NCBI GenBank assembly: GCA_024349765.1
Contig: AP026073.1
Coordinates: forward strand, 1 to 64,000
Length of the DNA stretch: 64,000 nucleotides
Reading direction: 5' to 3'
DNA from: Streptomyces nigrescens
Lineage (GTDB): Bacteria; Actinomycetota; Actinomycetes; Streptomycetales; Streptomycetaceae
In this document: positions 8,986-17,507 of the stretch, piece by piece
Layout: every line of letters begins with the position of its first letter
Numbering within the stretch: the first letter of the stretch is position 1
Notes under the pieces: model-generated
The model's database searches: none
What the model saw: only the letters and a program-made list of their open reading frames with translations
Told to the model about the DNA's origin: nothing
Position numbers and translations under genes: made by a program

Positions 8986-10497
8986 TCACCGGCCGGAACG
9001 TGCCGCCGCCGCGCCCCCGAACCGCTCCCGCAGCTCCTGCTTGCGCACCTTGCGCAGCGTCGCCCCGCGCGGCAGTGCGGCCACCACCTCCAGCTGCTCC
9101 GGGAGCTTGTACCGGGCCAGTCCCAGACCGAGGAGGTGCCCGCAGACCGCGTCGAGCGTCAACTCCCGTGCCCCCGTTGGCTGTTCGACGACCGCGCAGA
9201 CCCGTTCGCCGCGCCGGTCGTCCGGCAGTCCGATGACGGCGGCGTCCGCCACGTCCGGGTGCCGGTAGAGCAGCTCCTCGATCTCCTGGGCGGAGACGTT
9301 CTCGCCCTTGCGGATGATGATGTCCTTGAGGCGGCCGGTGACGACGAGGTGCCCGGTGGGTGTGAGGCGCCCGAGGTCACCGGTGGGCAGGAACCCGTCC
9401 GCGTCGAACGGATCGGGCTCGCCCAGATAGCCCCGGCACACCGCCGGGCCGCGCAGCCATATCTCCCCGGTGCCGGGCGCGATCCGGATCTCCATACCGG
9501 CGGGCGGCCGGCCGTCGGTGGTCGCGAGGTTCTCCGGGCTGTCGTACGGGTCGCCCATGGTGACCATGGGCGCCTCGGTCAGCGCGTAGCCGTGGGTGAG
9601 CTGACAGCCCAGTTCGGCGACGACCTCGTGGTACAGCGCCGGCGGTTTGGGCGCGCCGCCGCCGGCCAGCAGCCGCAGCGCCGGCAGCAGCTTCCGGCCC
9701 GGCGGCAGCCGGCGCTGCTCGGCGAGGAAGAGGGTGTAGAAGGCGGTGGAGCCGCCGGCGAGGGTGACGCCGTGCCGGCGGTAGGCGGCGAGCGACCCGG
9801 GCAGCGCGAAGCGCTCCAGCAGGAGCGCCGGGATACCGCACAGCAGGAGCATGACGGTGTAGTCGGGACCCGCGACATGGGCGTACGGGAAGGCCATCGA
9901 GCCGACGTCGGACGGGCGGGGCCGCAGCGCCCGGGCCAGGCAGCGGCCGGCCGTGCGCAGGGAGTGGTCGGTGTGCCGGACGCCCTTGGGGCCGGCGGTG
10001 GTGCCGGAGGTCCAGTAGATCCAGCGGACCTCGTGGGCGTCGGCGGGCGGCGGCGGCAGGAGTGCCGGGTCGCCGTCCGGCAGCCCGCCGCCGGCCCGGT
10101 CGTACGCCTCGATGACGGTGGCCGCGCGGTCCGCGCGGTCGAGCCGGGCCGGCCCGGGCACGAGGAAGAAGGCGGCGCCGGTGCGGCGCAGCACCTGCCC
10201 CACCTCGTGGTCGCCGTAGCCCGGGACGACCGGGCTCTGCACCGCGCCGAGCCGGGCCAGCGCCAGGCTGACCAGGACCGTTTCGATGCGGGTCGGCAGC
10301 TGCCAGACGACCGTGCAGCCGGGCTGTACGCCGCGCGCGTACAGCCCGGCCGCGACCCGCTCGGCCCGCCGCCGCAGCCCGCCGAAGCTGATCCGCCGCT
10401 CGTCCCGGGCCGACTCCGCCCCCTGGATGAGGGCGGCGGCATCCGGACTGCGGGCGGCCCGCCAGCCGACCAGGTCCCAGAGGGTGCCACCGGCCAT
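8986..10497 (-). CDS. AMP-dependent acyl-CoA synthetase (cyclohexanecarboxylate-CoA ligase-like)
   Basis: This 503-aa ANL-superfamily ligase activates a carboxylic acid to its CoA thioester using ATP. The phosphate-binding loop YWTSGTTAGPKGV, the core GYALTEAP, the TGDLGR motif and a C-terminal Lys region (LRKVRK) are all present. The phrases WQLPTRI and GGSTAFY belong to the subgroup often annotated as cyclohexanecarboxylate-CoA ligase. I chose the ATG at 10497 because GGGAGG lies just upstream; an in-frame GTG at 10509 would overlap that site. The gene is divergent from an acyl-CoA dehydrogenase pair, and two copies of the CTGACGnnnCGTCAG operator lie between them. It is paralogous to the ligase at 45482-47032. 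Substrate specificity is unknown. Confidence 0.88.
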   Translation of the reverse strand: MAGGTLWDLVGWRAARSPDAAALIQGAESARDERRISFGGLRRRAERVAAGLYARGVQPGCTVVWQLPTRIETVLVSLALARLGAVQSPVVPGYGDHEVGQVLRRTGAAFFLVPGPARLDRADRAATVIEAYDRAGGGLPDGDPALLPPPPADAHEVRWIYWTSGTTAGPKGVRHTDHSLRTAGRCLARALRPRPSDVGSMAFPYAHVAGPDYTVMLLLCGIPALLLERFALPGSLAAYRRHGVTLAGGSTAFYTLFLAEQRRLPPGRKLLPALRLLAGGGAPKPPALYHEVVAELGCQLTHGYALTEAPMVTMGDPYDSPENLATTDGRPPAGMEIRIAPGTGEIWLRGPAVCRGYLGEPDPFDADGFLPTGDLGRLTPTGHLVVTGRLKDIIIRKGENVSAQEIEELLYRHPDVADAAVIGLPDDRRGERVCAVVEQPTGARELTLDAVCGHLLGLGLARYKLPEQLEVVAALPRGATLRKVRKQELRERFGGAAAARSGR

Positions 10498-10518
10498 GTT
10501 CCCTCCCACTGCGCAGAT

Positions 10519-10533
10519 CTGACGCTCCGTCAG
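10519..10533. promoter_or_regulatory. CTGACG palindrome, site 1
   Basis: The sequence reads CTGACG CTC CGTCAG, a perfect 6+3+6 palindrome, 22 bp upstream of the CoA ligase start at 10497. It is one of the perfect members of the dispersed operator set in this window. Confidence 0.8.
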
Positions 10534-10603
10534 TCAATGCGCCGAGGTTAGGGGCGGACGCCTTGTCGGTCCAGGGGTCCGGGTCTAGCCTGGTTAATCG
10601 AAT

Positions 10604-10618
10604 CTGACGAACCGTCAG
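10604..10618. promoter_or_regulatory. CTGACG palindrome, site 2
   Basis: CTGACG AAC CGTCAG is a perfect match, extended by one base pair on each side (T and A). It lies 34 bp upstream of the acyl-CoA dehydrogenase start at 10652. Together with site 1, 85 bp away, it covers both divergent promoters. Confidence 0.82.
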
Positions 10619-10651
10619 ACATGTGCGGCGGGACCGAGGTGAGGGGACACG

Positions 10652-11785
10652 ATGGACCTCGCGTACACCGAGGAGGAAGAGGACTTCCGCGCCCGGCTGC
10701 GCGGCTGGCTCGCGGGCGTCCTCCCCACCCTGCCCGCGCGCCCCGACCCGCTCGACTGGCCGGGGCGCCGCGCCTACGACACCGCCTGGCAGCGGAGGCT
10801 CTACGACGCGGGATACGCCGACGTCCACTGGGAGGCCGCCCCCACCCTGCGGCTGATCTTCCTGGAGGAGAGCGAACGCGCCGGGGCGCCCTACGTGGGC
10901 GCGAACTTCGTCGGGCTGCTGCACGCCGGGCCGACCATCGCGGCCGAGGGCACCGAGGCGCAGAAGCGGCGCTGGCTGCCGCCGGTGCTGCGCGGCGAGG
11001 AGATCTGGTGCCAGGGCTTCAGCGAACCGGAGGCGGGCTCGGACCTGGCGTCGCTGCGGACCCGCGCGGTGCGCGACGGGGACGCGTACGTGGTGACCGG
11101 GACCAAGATCTGGACCTCGCACGCCGAGGTCGCCGACTGGTGCGAACTGCTCGTCCGCACCGACCCCGCCGCCCCCCGGCACCGGGGCATCACCTGGCTC
11201 GCGATGCCCATGGACGCCCCCGGCATCACCGTCCGGCCGCTGCGCACCCTCGCCGGCTCGGCGGAGTTCGCCGAGATGTTCCTCGACGAGGTGCGGGTGC
11301 CGGCGGACTGCCGGGTCGGCGCGGAGAACGACGGCTGGCGGGTGACGATGGTGACGCTGTCGTTCGAGCGCGGTACCGCCTTCGTCGGCGAGGTGGTGGC
11401 CTGCCGGCGGGTGCTGACGGAGGTGGCCCGCCGGGCCCGGGCGAACGGCCGCTGGGACGACGCCGTGCTGCGCCGCAGGCTGGGCCGGCTGAACGCGGAG
11501 TTCGCCGCGCTGTGGCGGCTGACCCAGTGGAACGTCAGCGAGGCGCAACTACGGGGCGGCGGGCCCGGGACCGGCGGCTCGGTCTTCAAGCTCCGCTACT
11601 CGCACGCCCGTCAGGAGCTGTACGACGCGGCGGCCGAGGTGCTGGGGGCCGGCGCCTGGGACGCGGACGAGGAGTGGACCGCCGACCGGCTCTCGTCCCT
11701 CTCGTACACCATCGCGGCCGGTACGTCGCAGGTGCAGCAGAACATCATCGCCGAGCGGATCCTCGGCCTGCCGAAGGGGCGGTGA
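10652..11785 (+). CDS. Acyl-CoA dehydrogenase (FadE family), subunit 1
   Basis: This 377-aa flavoprotein desaturates an acyl-CoA at the alpha-beta position. The N-terminal helical domain is followed by the FAD/substrate motif CQGFSEPEAGSDLASL and by KIWTSHAE. The C-terminal AGTSQVQQNIIAERILG matches the usual C-terminus of family members. The start ATG at 10652 is preceded by GAGGGGACACG. Its stop overlaps the GTG start of the next dehydrogenase (GTGA), so the two are translationally coupled. Paired FadE genes of unequal length are typical of the alpha2beta2 heterotetrameric dehydrogenases known from actinobacterial steroid side-chain breakdown. That parallel is inferred from layout, not proven here. 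Confidence 0.9.
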   Translation: MDLAYTEEEEDFRARLRGWLAGVLPTLPARPDPLDWPGRRAYDTAWQRRLYDAGYADVHWEAAPTLRLIFLEESERAGAPYVGANFVGLLHAGPTIAAEGTEAQKRRWLPPVLRGEEIWCQGFSEPEAGSDLASLRTRAVRDGDAYVVTGTKIWTSHAEVADWCELLVRTDPAAPRHRGITWLAMPMDAPGITVRPLRTLAGSAEFAEMFLDEVRVPADCRVGAENDGWRVTMVTLSFERGTAFVGEVVACRRVLTEVARRARANGRWDDAVLRRRLGRLNAEFAALWRLTQWNVSEAQLRGGGPGTGGSVFKLRYSHARQELYDAAAEVLGAGAWDADEEWTADRLSSLSYTIAAGTSQVQQNIIAERILGLPKGR

Positions 11786-12783
11786 CCGGCCCGGTGCGCT
11801 TCCAACTCACCGATGAGCAAAGGGCGTTGAAGAACGCGACGCGGGAGCTGCTGGCGGCCCGGTTCGACCGGGACCGGCTGCGGGCGGCGGTCGGCGATCC
11901 GGCCCCGGACCGGGCACTGTGGCGGGAGCTGGGCGCGGCCGGGTTCTTCGCGCTGCGGCTGCCGGAGGAGGCCGGCGGCGTCGGGCTGGGGCTGCCGGAG
12001 GCGGTCCTGGTCTTCGAGGAGGCCGGGCGGGCGCTGCTGCCGGGGCCGCTGGTGGCCTGCCAGCTGCTCGCCGGAGCGGTGGACGGCGTCGCGGACGGCG
12101 AGAGGATCGTCGGGCTGTGCGACGGGGACCGGGAGCCGGTGCTGTGGGAACACCCCTGCGCCTGCGACGAGTTGATCTTGCTGGAGGGCGGCGCGCCCGA
12201 TCTCGCCCACGGCCCCGGGGGCGCGCAGGGGCGCACAGTCGGCGCATACCGGAGCGTGGCCGGCAAGGTGTCCCGCGCCCCCTTCGCCTCCGTCGACCCC
12301 CTCACCCCGCTCGCCCGCGTCACCGACCACCCGCGGACGACTCCGCTCAACGGTCCGGACGTGACCCGGCTGCGCCGCGAGGCGGCCCTGCTGACCGCCG
12401 CCCAGCAACTGGGCAGTGCGCTCCGTACCGTCGAGATGGCGGTCGGTCACGCCCGCGTGCGCACCCAGTTCGGTGCGCCCATCGGCTCCTTCCAGGCGGT
12501 CAAGCATCTGTGCGCGCAGATGCTCGTACGGGCAGAAATCGCCAGAAGTGCCCTATATGCCGCATCGGTGACGGATGAGGCCACCGATGTGGCGGGCGCG
12601 AAACTGCTCGCCGACGAGGCCGCGGTACGCAACGCCCGGGACTGCCTGCAGATCCACGGCGGCACCGGCTTCACCTGGGAGGCCGACGTCCATCTGCACC
12701 TCAAACGGGCCTGGTTGCGGGCCGGCTCCTGGGGTACGGCGGGCGAGGCGGAGGAGCTGCTGGCGGCGCAGCTGGTCGGCTGA
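11782..12783 (+). CDS. Acyl-CoA dehydrogenase (FadE family), shorter partner subunit
   Basis: The real start is the GTG at 11782, which overlaps the stop of the preceding dehydrogenase by four bases; the open frame upstream of it is spurious. The 333-aa protein is shorter than a full acyl-CoA dehydrogenase. Its middle beta-domain is reduced to a short segment around residues 120-185. It keeps the helical domains, with VRTQFGAPIGSFQAVKHLCAQM and the HGGTGFTWEADVHLHLKRAW motif near the C-terminus. Size and coupling support a heteromeric complex with the 377-aa protein. In known pairs only one subunit carries the catalytic carboxylate; I did not establish which one does here. Confidence 0.88.
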   Translation: MTGPVRFQLTDEQRALKNATRELLAARFDRDRLRAAVGDPAPDRALWRELGAAGFFALRLPEEAGGVGLGLPEAVLVFEEAGRALLPGPLVACQLLAGAVDGVADGERIVGLCDGDREPVLWEHPCACDELILLEGGAPDLAHGPGGAQGRTVGAYRSVAGKVSRAPFASVDPLTPLARVTDHPRTTPLNGPDVTRLRREAALLTAAQQLGSALRTVEMAVGHARVRTQFGAPIGSFQAVKHLCAQMLVRAEIARSALYAASVTDEATDVAGAKLLADEAAVRNARDCLQIHGGTGFTWEADVHLHLKRAWLRAGSWGTAGEAEELLAAQLVG

Positions 12784-13255
12784 GGGCGGGCGGGTCCGGA
12801 ATGCGGGGTGGTGAGCGGTGCGGGGCGATGTCAGACTCTGGCAACTCGTGTGCGAAATGTCGGACTCACCACACAGAAGTGGTCACGGAGGGTCGATATC
12901 GGGTTGTGTCCGAGGTGTGACTCGTCACAGGGGGGAGTCGGCGCCCCGCTCGGGTACGCTCCGTTGGGTGCGAGTGGTTCTGTGGCGCAACGAACCCGGT
13001 GCCGTCGGAATGACGGCTCCGGCGTACGGACTGCGCGCCGCCCGCCTTGGCCGAGGGCCGGCCAATCCCCCTTGTTCGACTCCCCGCAAAGTGCGTCGCA
13101 CAGTATGCGGTACGCATACTCCCTTGCGCTGGAATATGCCCGAAGCGCTTGTTGGGGTGACTGAACGTCAACCATGCTGTGCCTCGCTGGGGTCACGCAC
13201 TGTGACTCCATGGAGGCGCGAGGCGATGTTTCCGCCGGTTCGGATGGTGTGAGCG
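12784..13255. other. Intergenic region with no convincing gene
   Basis: About 470 bp separate the dehydrogenase pair from the RsbW-like ATPase gene. Open frames here have no codon bias or recognisable domain. The clearest feature is the palindrome at 13102-13120, described separately. Confidence 0.6.
13102..13120. promoter_or_regulatory. Perfect 8+3+8 palindrome upstream of the RsbW-like ATPase
   Basis: AGTATGCG and CGCATACT flank the three bases GTA in a perfect inverted repeat. It is about 135 bp upstream of the ATPase start and is AT-richer than its surroundings. This looks like a dimeric repressor or activator site for the gene at 13256. It is unrelated to the CTGACG operator set. The regulator is unknown. 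Confidence 0.5.
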
Positions 13256-13729
13256 GTGCAGGTGCTTCAGGTGCAGTTGGACGTACGGCCCGACCCCGCG
13301 GAGGTGGGGCGGGCCCGGCGGTGGGCCCGGTCGCGGCTCCTGGGGTCCGGTATAGGGGCGGACGAGCCGCTCGCGGAGACGCTGATCCTGCTGATCTCCG
13401 AGCTCGTGACCAACGCCGTGGTGCACACCGGCGCCGCGGCCTCGCTGCGGATGTGCTTCTCCGGGTCCGGCGCCGTCGTGGGCACCGTCCGGGTCGAGGT
13501 GACGGACGCCAGCGCCCGTCCGCCGCGCCAGCGGCACGCCGACGGGGACGACACCAACGGGCGCGGCCTGGAACTGGTCGACGGCCTCGCCGACCGCTGG
13601 GGCTGGCAGCCGGAAGGCGCCGGTAAGCGGATCTGGTGCGAGGTCGACCGCGGCCGGCCGCTGCTGGTGGCGACCGGGTCCGACCTGGGGGCCTACGAAG
13701 CCCAGTGCGCCGTATCGCGCCGGATGTGA
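13256..13729 (+). CDS. ATP-binding protein of the RsbW/SpoIIAB anti-sigma-like HATPase family
   Basis: This small 157-aa cytoplasmic protein has a GHKL ATPase fold. The N-box is ELVTNAVVHTG, and the G-box region is DTNGRGLELVDGLADRWG. Streptomyces genomes encode dozens of such stand-alone HATPase_c_2 proteins; some act as anti-sigma kinases and most are uncharacterised. There is no adjacent sigma factor or anti-anti-sigma gene, so a partner cannot be named. The GTG at 13256 lacks a strong ribosome binding site, and other GTG codons six and fifteen bases downstream could serve. It seems transcriptionally independent of the catabolic genes on either side. Confidence 0.85.
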   Translation: MQVLQVQLDVRPDPAEVGRARRWARSRLLGSGIGADEPLAETLILLISELVTNAVVHTGAAASLRMCFSGSGAVVGTVRVEVTDASARPPRQRHADGDDTNGRGLELVDGLADRWGWQPEGAGKRIWCEVDRGRPLLVATGSDLGAYEAQCAVSRRM

Positions 13730-13985
13730 GCCGGACGGTGCGCAGCGCACCATCAAGTCCGGGCCAGGTGTTGACGTAACGTGCCCGTTTGATCACGCTG
13801 GGACGAGCGATGCGCCGTGAGGGGACGCCGAGGGCGGGACGCGGCCGGGTCTGTGCACCCGGTCCCGGCCTCGACGAGTGCGGATCGCGGCCCGGAGGGG
13901 GCCGGGGTGGCGGTCCGCGGTGCCGTGCTCGGGGCGCGCAGGAGCGCACCGCCACCCGGCCGGCCCGTCGCGGGCGCGGAGCGGG

Positions 13986-14912
13986 TCAGAGGACCGCCAC
14001 CGGCGCGACCGGGGTGCCCGCGCCGCCGACGAACGGTTCGGCCATCGCGGACAGGAAGAACGCATAGCGTCCCGCCTCCGCGCAGGCCTCCGACAGCTCC
14101 TCCAGATTCCAGTTCTGCCCCTGCAGCATGCCCATCTCCACCAGGTGCAGCGCGTGCACCGGCAGCCACAGCCCCTCGATCTCCGGTGGGAAGATCTCGA
14201 ACGTCAGGGTGTCGTTGGCGACCGCCGCGACATCGCGGGCCCGGAACCACTCCGGGGTGCGCACCGACAGCCCCGGTGACGGGAAGGCGTAGCCCTGCCG
14301 GTCGCCGGCGAGGTAGTGCTGCAGCTGCCCGGTCCGTACCAGGACGACGTCCCCGGCCCGGACCCTCGTCCCGGCCAGTTCCTCGGCGGCGTCCAGGTCC
14401 TCCGGTGTGACCGCGTGCCCGCCGGGCAGCCGGTCGGTGCCGTGCGCCCGGGCCACGTCCAGCAGCACGCCCCGGGAGGTGATCGGGGTGGCCTTCTCGA
14501 TGCCGAGGACGGTGGCGCCGCCGTGGGCGGTGACGGAGGCGGCGGGGCGGTCGTTGTAGAGCCGCCCCGAGTGCGAGACGTGGGTGAGGCCGTCCCAGTG
14601 GGTCGCCGCCTGGAGGCCCATGGTGACCGCGTCGTCCGAGGTGGCGACCGTGCCCGGCCCGAAGATCTCCTGGTTGATCGCGACCATCGTGTGCAGCGGA
14701 TTGACCCGGCCCGGGATCATCCCGGTCTGCACCCCGTCCTGCCGCAGCGGCAGCGCGAGCGGCACGCGGCGCCCGCTGCGGACGCAGCCGGCGGCCTCCC
14801 GCACCACCTGCTCGGTGATCAGGTTGAGCGTGCCGATCTCGTCGTCCGCGCCCCAGCGCCCCCAGTTGTTGACGCGTCGGGCGATCTCGTGGAACTCCTG
14901 CGGCAGCGGCAT
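13986..14912 (-). CDS. Cyclase family protein (kynurenine formamidase-like metal hydrolase)
   Basis: This 308-aa protein belongs to PF04199 (putative cyclase), whose members include metal-dependent kynurenine formamidases and related amide, lactone or diketone hydrolases. The region THWDGLTHVSH is the divergent form of the HxGTHxDxPxH metal site and lies near residue 110. The protein opens with LPQEFHEIARRVNNWGRWG, typical of the actinobacterial branch. It is divergent from an SDR gene and shares a promoter region containing a CTGACG-type operator, so it is probably part of the inferred catabolic regulon. Ring or lactone opening is a reasonable guess at its role; no substrate can be read. The 256 bp between 13729 and its stop hold nothing convincing. 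Confidence 0.82.
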   Translation of the reverse strand: MPLPQEFHEIARRVNNWGRWGADDEIGTLNLITEQVVREAAGCVRSGRRVPLALPLRQDGVQTGMIPGRVNPLHTMVAINQEIFGPGTVATSDDAVTMGLQAATHWDGLTHVSHSGRLYNDRPAASVTAHGGATVLGIEKATPITSRGVLLDVARAHGTDRLPGGHAVTPEDLDAAEELAGTRVRAGDVVLVRTGQLQHYLAGDRQGYAFPSPGLSVRTPEWFRARDVAAVANDTLTFEIFPPEIEGLWLPVHALHLVEMGMLQGQNWNLEELSEACAEAGRYAFFLSAMAEPFVGGAGTPVAPVAVL

Positions 14913-14957
14913 GGGGCCCTCCGGGGTCTTGTGTTCGGCTCGCGCCTGCCCAAAAAT

Positions 14958-14972
14958 CTAACGGTCCGTCAG
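14958..14972. promoter_or_regulatory. CTGACG palindrome, site 3
   Basis: CTAACG GTC CGTCAG has one mismatch to the consensus and flanking T/A symmetry. It lies between the divergent cyclase gene (start 14912) and the SDR gene (start 14995), 22 bp from the latter. Confidence 0.72.
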
Positions 14973-14994
14973 AAACTGCGGGAAGGGGCGCGGC

Positions 14995-15894
14995 ATGGGG
15001 AACTTCTTGGCCGGCAAGGTGGTCGCCGTCACCGGGGCCGGGCGCGGCATCGGGCGGGCGGTGGCACTGGCCTGCGCACAGGAGGGCGCCAAGGTCGTGG
15101 TCAACGACTACGGGGTCGCCATCGACGGCGCCGGGCCGAGCAGCGAGGTCGCCGAGGCGGTGGTGAAGGAGATCGAGGCGGCCGGCGGCACCGCGACCGC
15201 GGTCGCCGACGACGTGTCCACGATGGCCGGCGGCCAGCGGATCGTCGACACCGCGCTGGCGCAGTACGGGCGGATCGACGGCGTCGTCTGCGTGGCCGGC
15301 ATCCTGCGGGAGCGGATGCTCTTCAACATGTCCGAGGAGGAGTGGGACCCGGTGGTCGCCACCCACCTCAAGGGCACCTTCACGGTCTTCCGGGCCGCGG
15401 CCGCGGTGATGCGCCGCCAGGGGTCCGGCACGCTGGTGGGCTTCACCAGCGGCAACCACCAGGGCTCGGTCTCCCAGGCCAACTACTCCGCCGCGAAGGG
15501 CGGAATCATCTCGCTCGTCCGCAGCGCGGCCCTGGGCCTGCACAAATACGGCGTGACGGCCAACGCGGTCGCCCCGGTCGCCCGCACCCGGATGTCGGCG
15601 AACGTCCCCATGGAACTCACGGAGATCGGCGAACCGGAGGACGTGGCCGCCTTCGTCGTCTACCTCCTGAGCGAGCGCGCCCGCGAGGTGACCGGCCAGG
15701 TCTACACGGTGGCCGGCCCCAAGATCGCGGTCTGGGCCCAACCGGGGGAGCTGCGCTCCGTACACGCCGACGAGGGCGGCTGGACGCCGGAACGGGTGGC
15801 GGAGGTGGTGCCTGGCGCCGTGGGCGTCGACCCGATGCCGTTGCTGGCGCAGGTGTCGGCGATGGCGGCAGCCGCGCGTGGCGCGAAGCGCTGA
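14995..15894 (+). CDS. Short-chain dehydrogenase/reductase, hydroxyacyl-CoA dehydrogenase type
   Basis: This 299-aa NAD(P)-dependent oxidoreductase has the glycine motif TGAGRGIGRAVALA near its N-terminus and the catalytic NYSAAKGG (YxxxK) about residue 162. A roughly 40-residue extension follows the core fold. Extended SDRs of this kind are often 3-hydroxyacyl-CoA dehydrogenases in beta-oxidation clusters, fitting its neighbours and the shared operator just upstream. The ATG at 14995 is preceded by GGGAAGGGGCG. A ~430-bp repeat element begins immediately after the stop. The function class is firm; the substrate is inferred from context only. Confidence 0.88.
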   Translation: MGNFLAGKVVAVTGAGRGIGRAVALACAQEGAKVVVNDYGVAIDGAGPSSEVAEAVVKEIEAAGGTATAVADDVSTMAGGQRIVDTALAQYGRIDGVVCVAGILRERMLFNMSEEEWDPVVATHLKGTFTVFRAAAAVMRRQGSGTLVGFTSGNHQGSVSQANYSAAKGGIISLVRSAALGLHKYGVTANAVAPVARTRMSANVPMELTEIGEPEDVAAFVVYLLSERAREVTGQVYTVAGPKIAVWAQPGELRSVHADEGGWTPERVAEVVPGAVGVDPMPLLAQVSAMAAAARGAKR

Positions 15895-15895
15895 T

Positions 15896-16370
15896 CCCCC
15901 CACGTACTTGGCTGTCCCGCCGCGGTTGTTGTTCGCCGTTGCGCCTGCGGCGGGCTGGGTGGGTGTCGGGTGCGGCGACGGGCCTCCGGGGCCGATTGTG
16001 TGGACTGCTGACGCTTTACGTCCACACAACCGGCCCCTCCGGCCCGTCCCCTCCCGTGAGAGGGAAAATTAAGGACGGCGGGGGTGCACGTAATGCCCAC
16101 ACGCCCGCAGGCAACAGACAACGCACGCCCTCAACCAGCTTGGAAACTCCCCACTCACGGGAGGGGCTGGACCGGAGGACGAAGTCTGGAGGGCCGGCAC
16201 CGCACCCGACACACAAACGCCCGCCGCCAGGCGCAACGGCGAGACGACCCGCGGCGGGAGAGACGGGTACGTGCGGGGCGCCGCAAAGCGCAACGGCGAG
16301 CAACCACGACGGCGGGACAGACAGGTACGTACGGGGCGCCGCAAAGCGCAGCGGAACGTGGGAGGGAATG
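15896..16370 (+). repeat. Structured ~430-470-bp dispersed repeat, copy 1
   Basis: This non-coding block is closely related to 44279-44710 in the same orientation. Shared parts include an 18-bp stem arm pair (15988-16005 and 16020-16037, one mismatch in this copy) around a 14-nt loop. A second, long-range inverted pair CCCCTCCCGTGAG (16048-16060) and CTCACGGGAGGGG (16154-16166) is also shared. The 3' end contains ~57-bp subrepeats starting GCGCAACGGCGAG at 16231 and 16288, with a degenerate third near 16346. No protein is convincingly encoded. It sits directly upstream of the zinc alcohol dehydrogenase start. Confidence 0.85.
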
Positions 16371-16374
16371 GGAT

Positions 16375-17445
16375 ATGCGAGGGGTCATATACGACGGGGA
16401 GCAGCCCCGGGTCGTGGACGATTTGGTGGTGCGGGAGCCGGGGCCGGGTGAGGTGTTGGTCGGGGTCCGGGCGGCGGGGCTGTGTCACAGCGATCTGTCG
16501 GTGATCGACGGGACGATTCCGTTTCCGGTGCCGGTGGTGCTGGGGCACGAGGGCGCGGGCGTGGTGGAGGCGGTGGGTGCGGGCGTCGGCCATGTGGCGC
16601 CCGGTGACCACGTCGCGCTGTCGACGCTGGCCAACTGCGGGGTGTGCGCGGAGTGCGACCGGGGGCGGCCGACGATGTGCCGCAAGGCGATCGGGATGCC
16701 CGGGAGGCCGTTCCGGCGGGGCGGGGCGGAGTTGTTCCAGTTCGCGTCGAACTCGGCGTTCGCGGAGCGCACCGTCGTCAAGGCGGTGCAGGCGGTGAAG
16801 ATCGACGCGGATATTCCGCTGCCGTCGGCCGCGCTGATCGGGTGCGGGGTGCTGACCGGGGTGGGCGCGGTGCTCAACCGCGCGAAGGTCGACCGCGGGG
16901 ACTCGGTCGTGGTGATCGGGGCGGGCGGGATCGGGCTCAACGTGCTCCAGGGGGCGCGGCTCGCGGGCGCTTCGGTGATCGTGGCGGTGGACGCCAATCC
17001 GGCGAAGGAGACCGTGGCGCGGCAGTTCGGGGCCACCCACTTCGTCGACGCCTCGGCCGCGGCGGACGCCGTCAAGGCGGTGAAGGGGATCCTGCCGACC
17101 GGTGCCGACCACGCCTTCGAGTGCGTGGGCAGTACGCGGCTGATCCGGCAGGCGATCGACCTGCTGGACCGGCACGGTCAGGCGGTGCTGCTCGGGGTGC
17201 CGCCCGCCGGCGCGGAGGCGTCGTTCCCGGTGTCGTCGATGTACCTGGACAAGTCGATCCTCGGCTGCCGGTACGGATCGTCCCGCCCGCAGCGGGACAT
17301 CGCGCTGTACGCCCGGCTGTACCGCGAAGGGCGGCTGCTGCTGGACGAGTTGGTGACCCGGACGTACCCGGTGGAGGACTTCGCGAAGGCGGCGGACGAC
17401 GCGCACCACGGGCGGGTGGCGCGGGCGGTGCTGACCTTCGGGTAG
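16375..17445 (+). CDS. Zinc-dependent alcohol dehydrogenase (MDR family)
   Basis: This 356-aa medium-chain dehydrogenase oxidises an alcohol to an aldehyde with NAD(P) or mycothiol-type cofactor chemistry. The catalytic zinc ligands are visible in GLCHSDLS and GHEGAGVV. The structural zinc cluster has four Cys in CGVCAECDRGRPTMC, and the Rossmann motif is GAGGIGLN. The upstream open frame runs through the repeat element. I set the start at the ATG at 16375, which has GGAGGG eight bases upstream and where homology begins. No CTGACG operator precedes it; its promoter must lie within or beyond the repeat. It could supply the aldehyde dehydrogenase encoded at 60640, though they are far apart. Confidence 0.9.
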   Translation: MRGVIYDGEQPRVVDDLVVREPGPGEVLVGVRAAGLCHSDLSVIDGTIPFPVPVVLGHEGAGVVEAVGAGVGHVAPGDHVALSTLANCGVCAECDRGRPTMCRKAIGMPGRPFRRGGAELFQFASNSAFAERTVVKAVQAVKIDADIPLPSAALIGCGVLTGVGAVLNRAKVDRGDSVVVIGAGGIGLNVLQGARLAGASVIVAVDANPAKETVARQFGATHFVDASAAADAVKAVKGILPTGADHAFECVGSTRLIRQAIDLLDRHGQAVLLGVPPAGAEASFPVSSMYLDKSILGCRYGSSRPQRDIALYARLYREGRLLLDELVTRTYPVEDFAKAADDAHHGRVARAVLTFG

Positions 17446-17507
17446 CCGGGGCGGTGGCCCGATCCTGATGAACCCTGGCCCCCCGGCCACTCGTTCCGTG
17501 ACGGGGC

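Noticed and set aside
12818-13252. 144-codon open frame upstream of the RsbW-like ATPase
   Set aside because: It is Arg/Thr/Cys-rich with no domain, lacks coding-type codon bias and covers the palindrome at 13102. It looks like chance.
15896-16370. Repeat copy 1 considered as a small coding gene because both copies share a predicted peptide (WTADALRPHNRP)
   Set aside because: The peptide similarity follows from nucleotide identity. The stems and subrepeats, not the reading frame, are the conserved feature.
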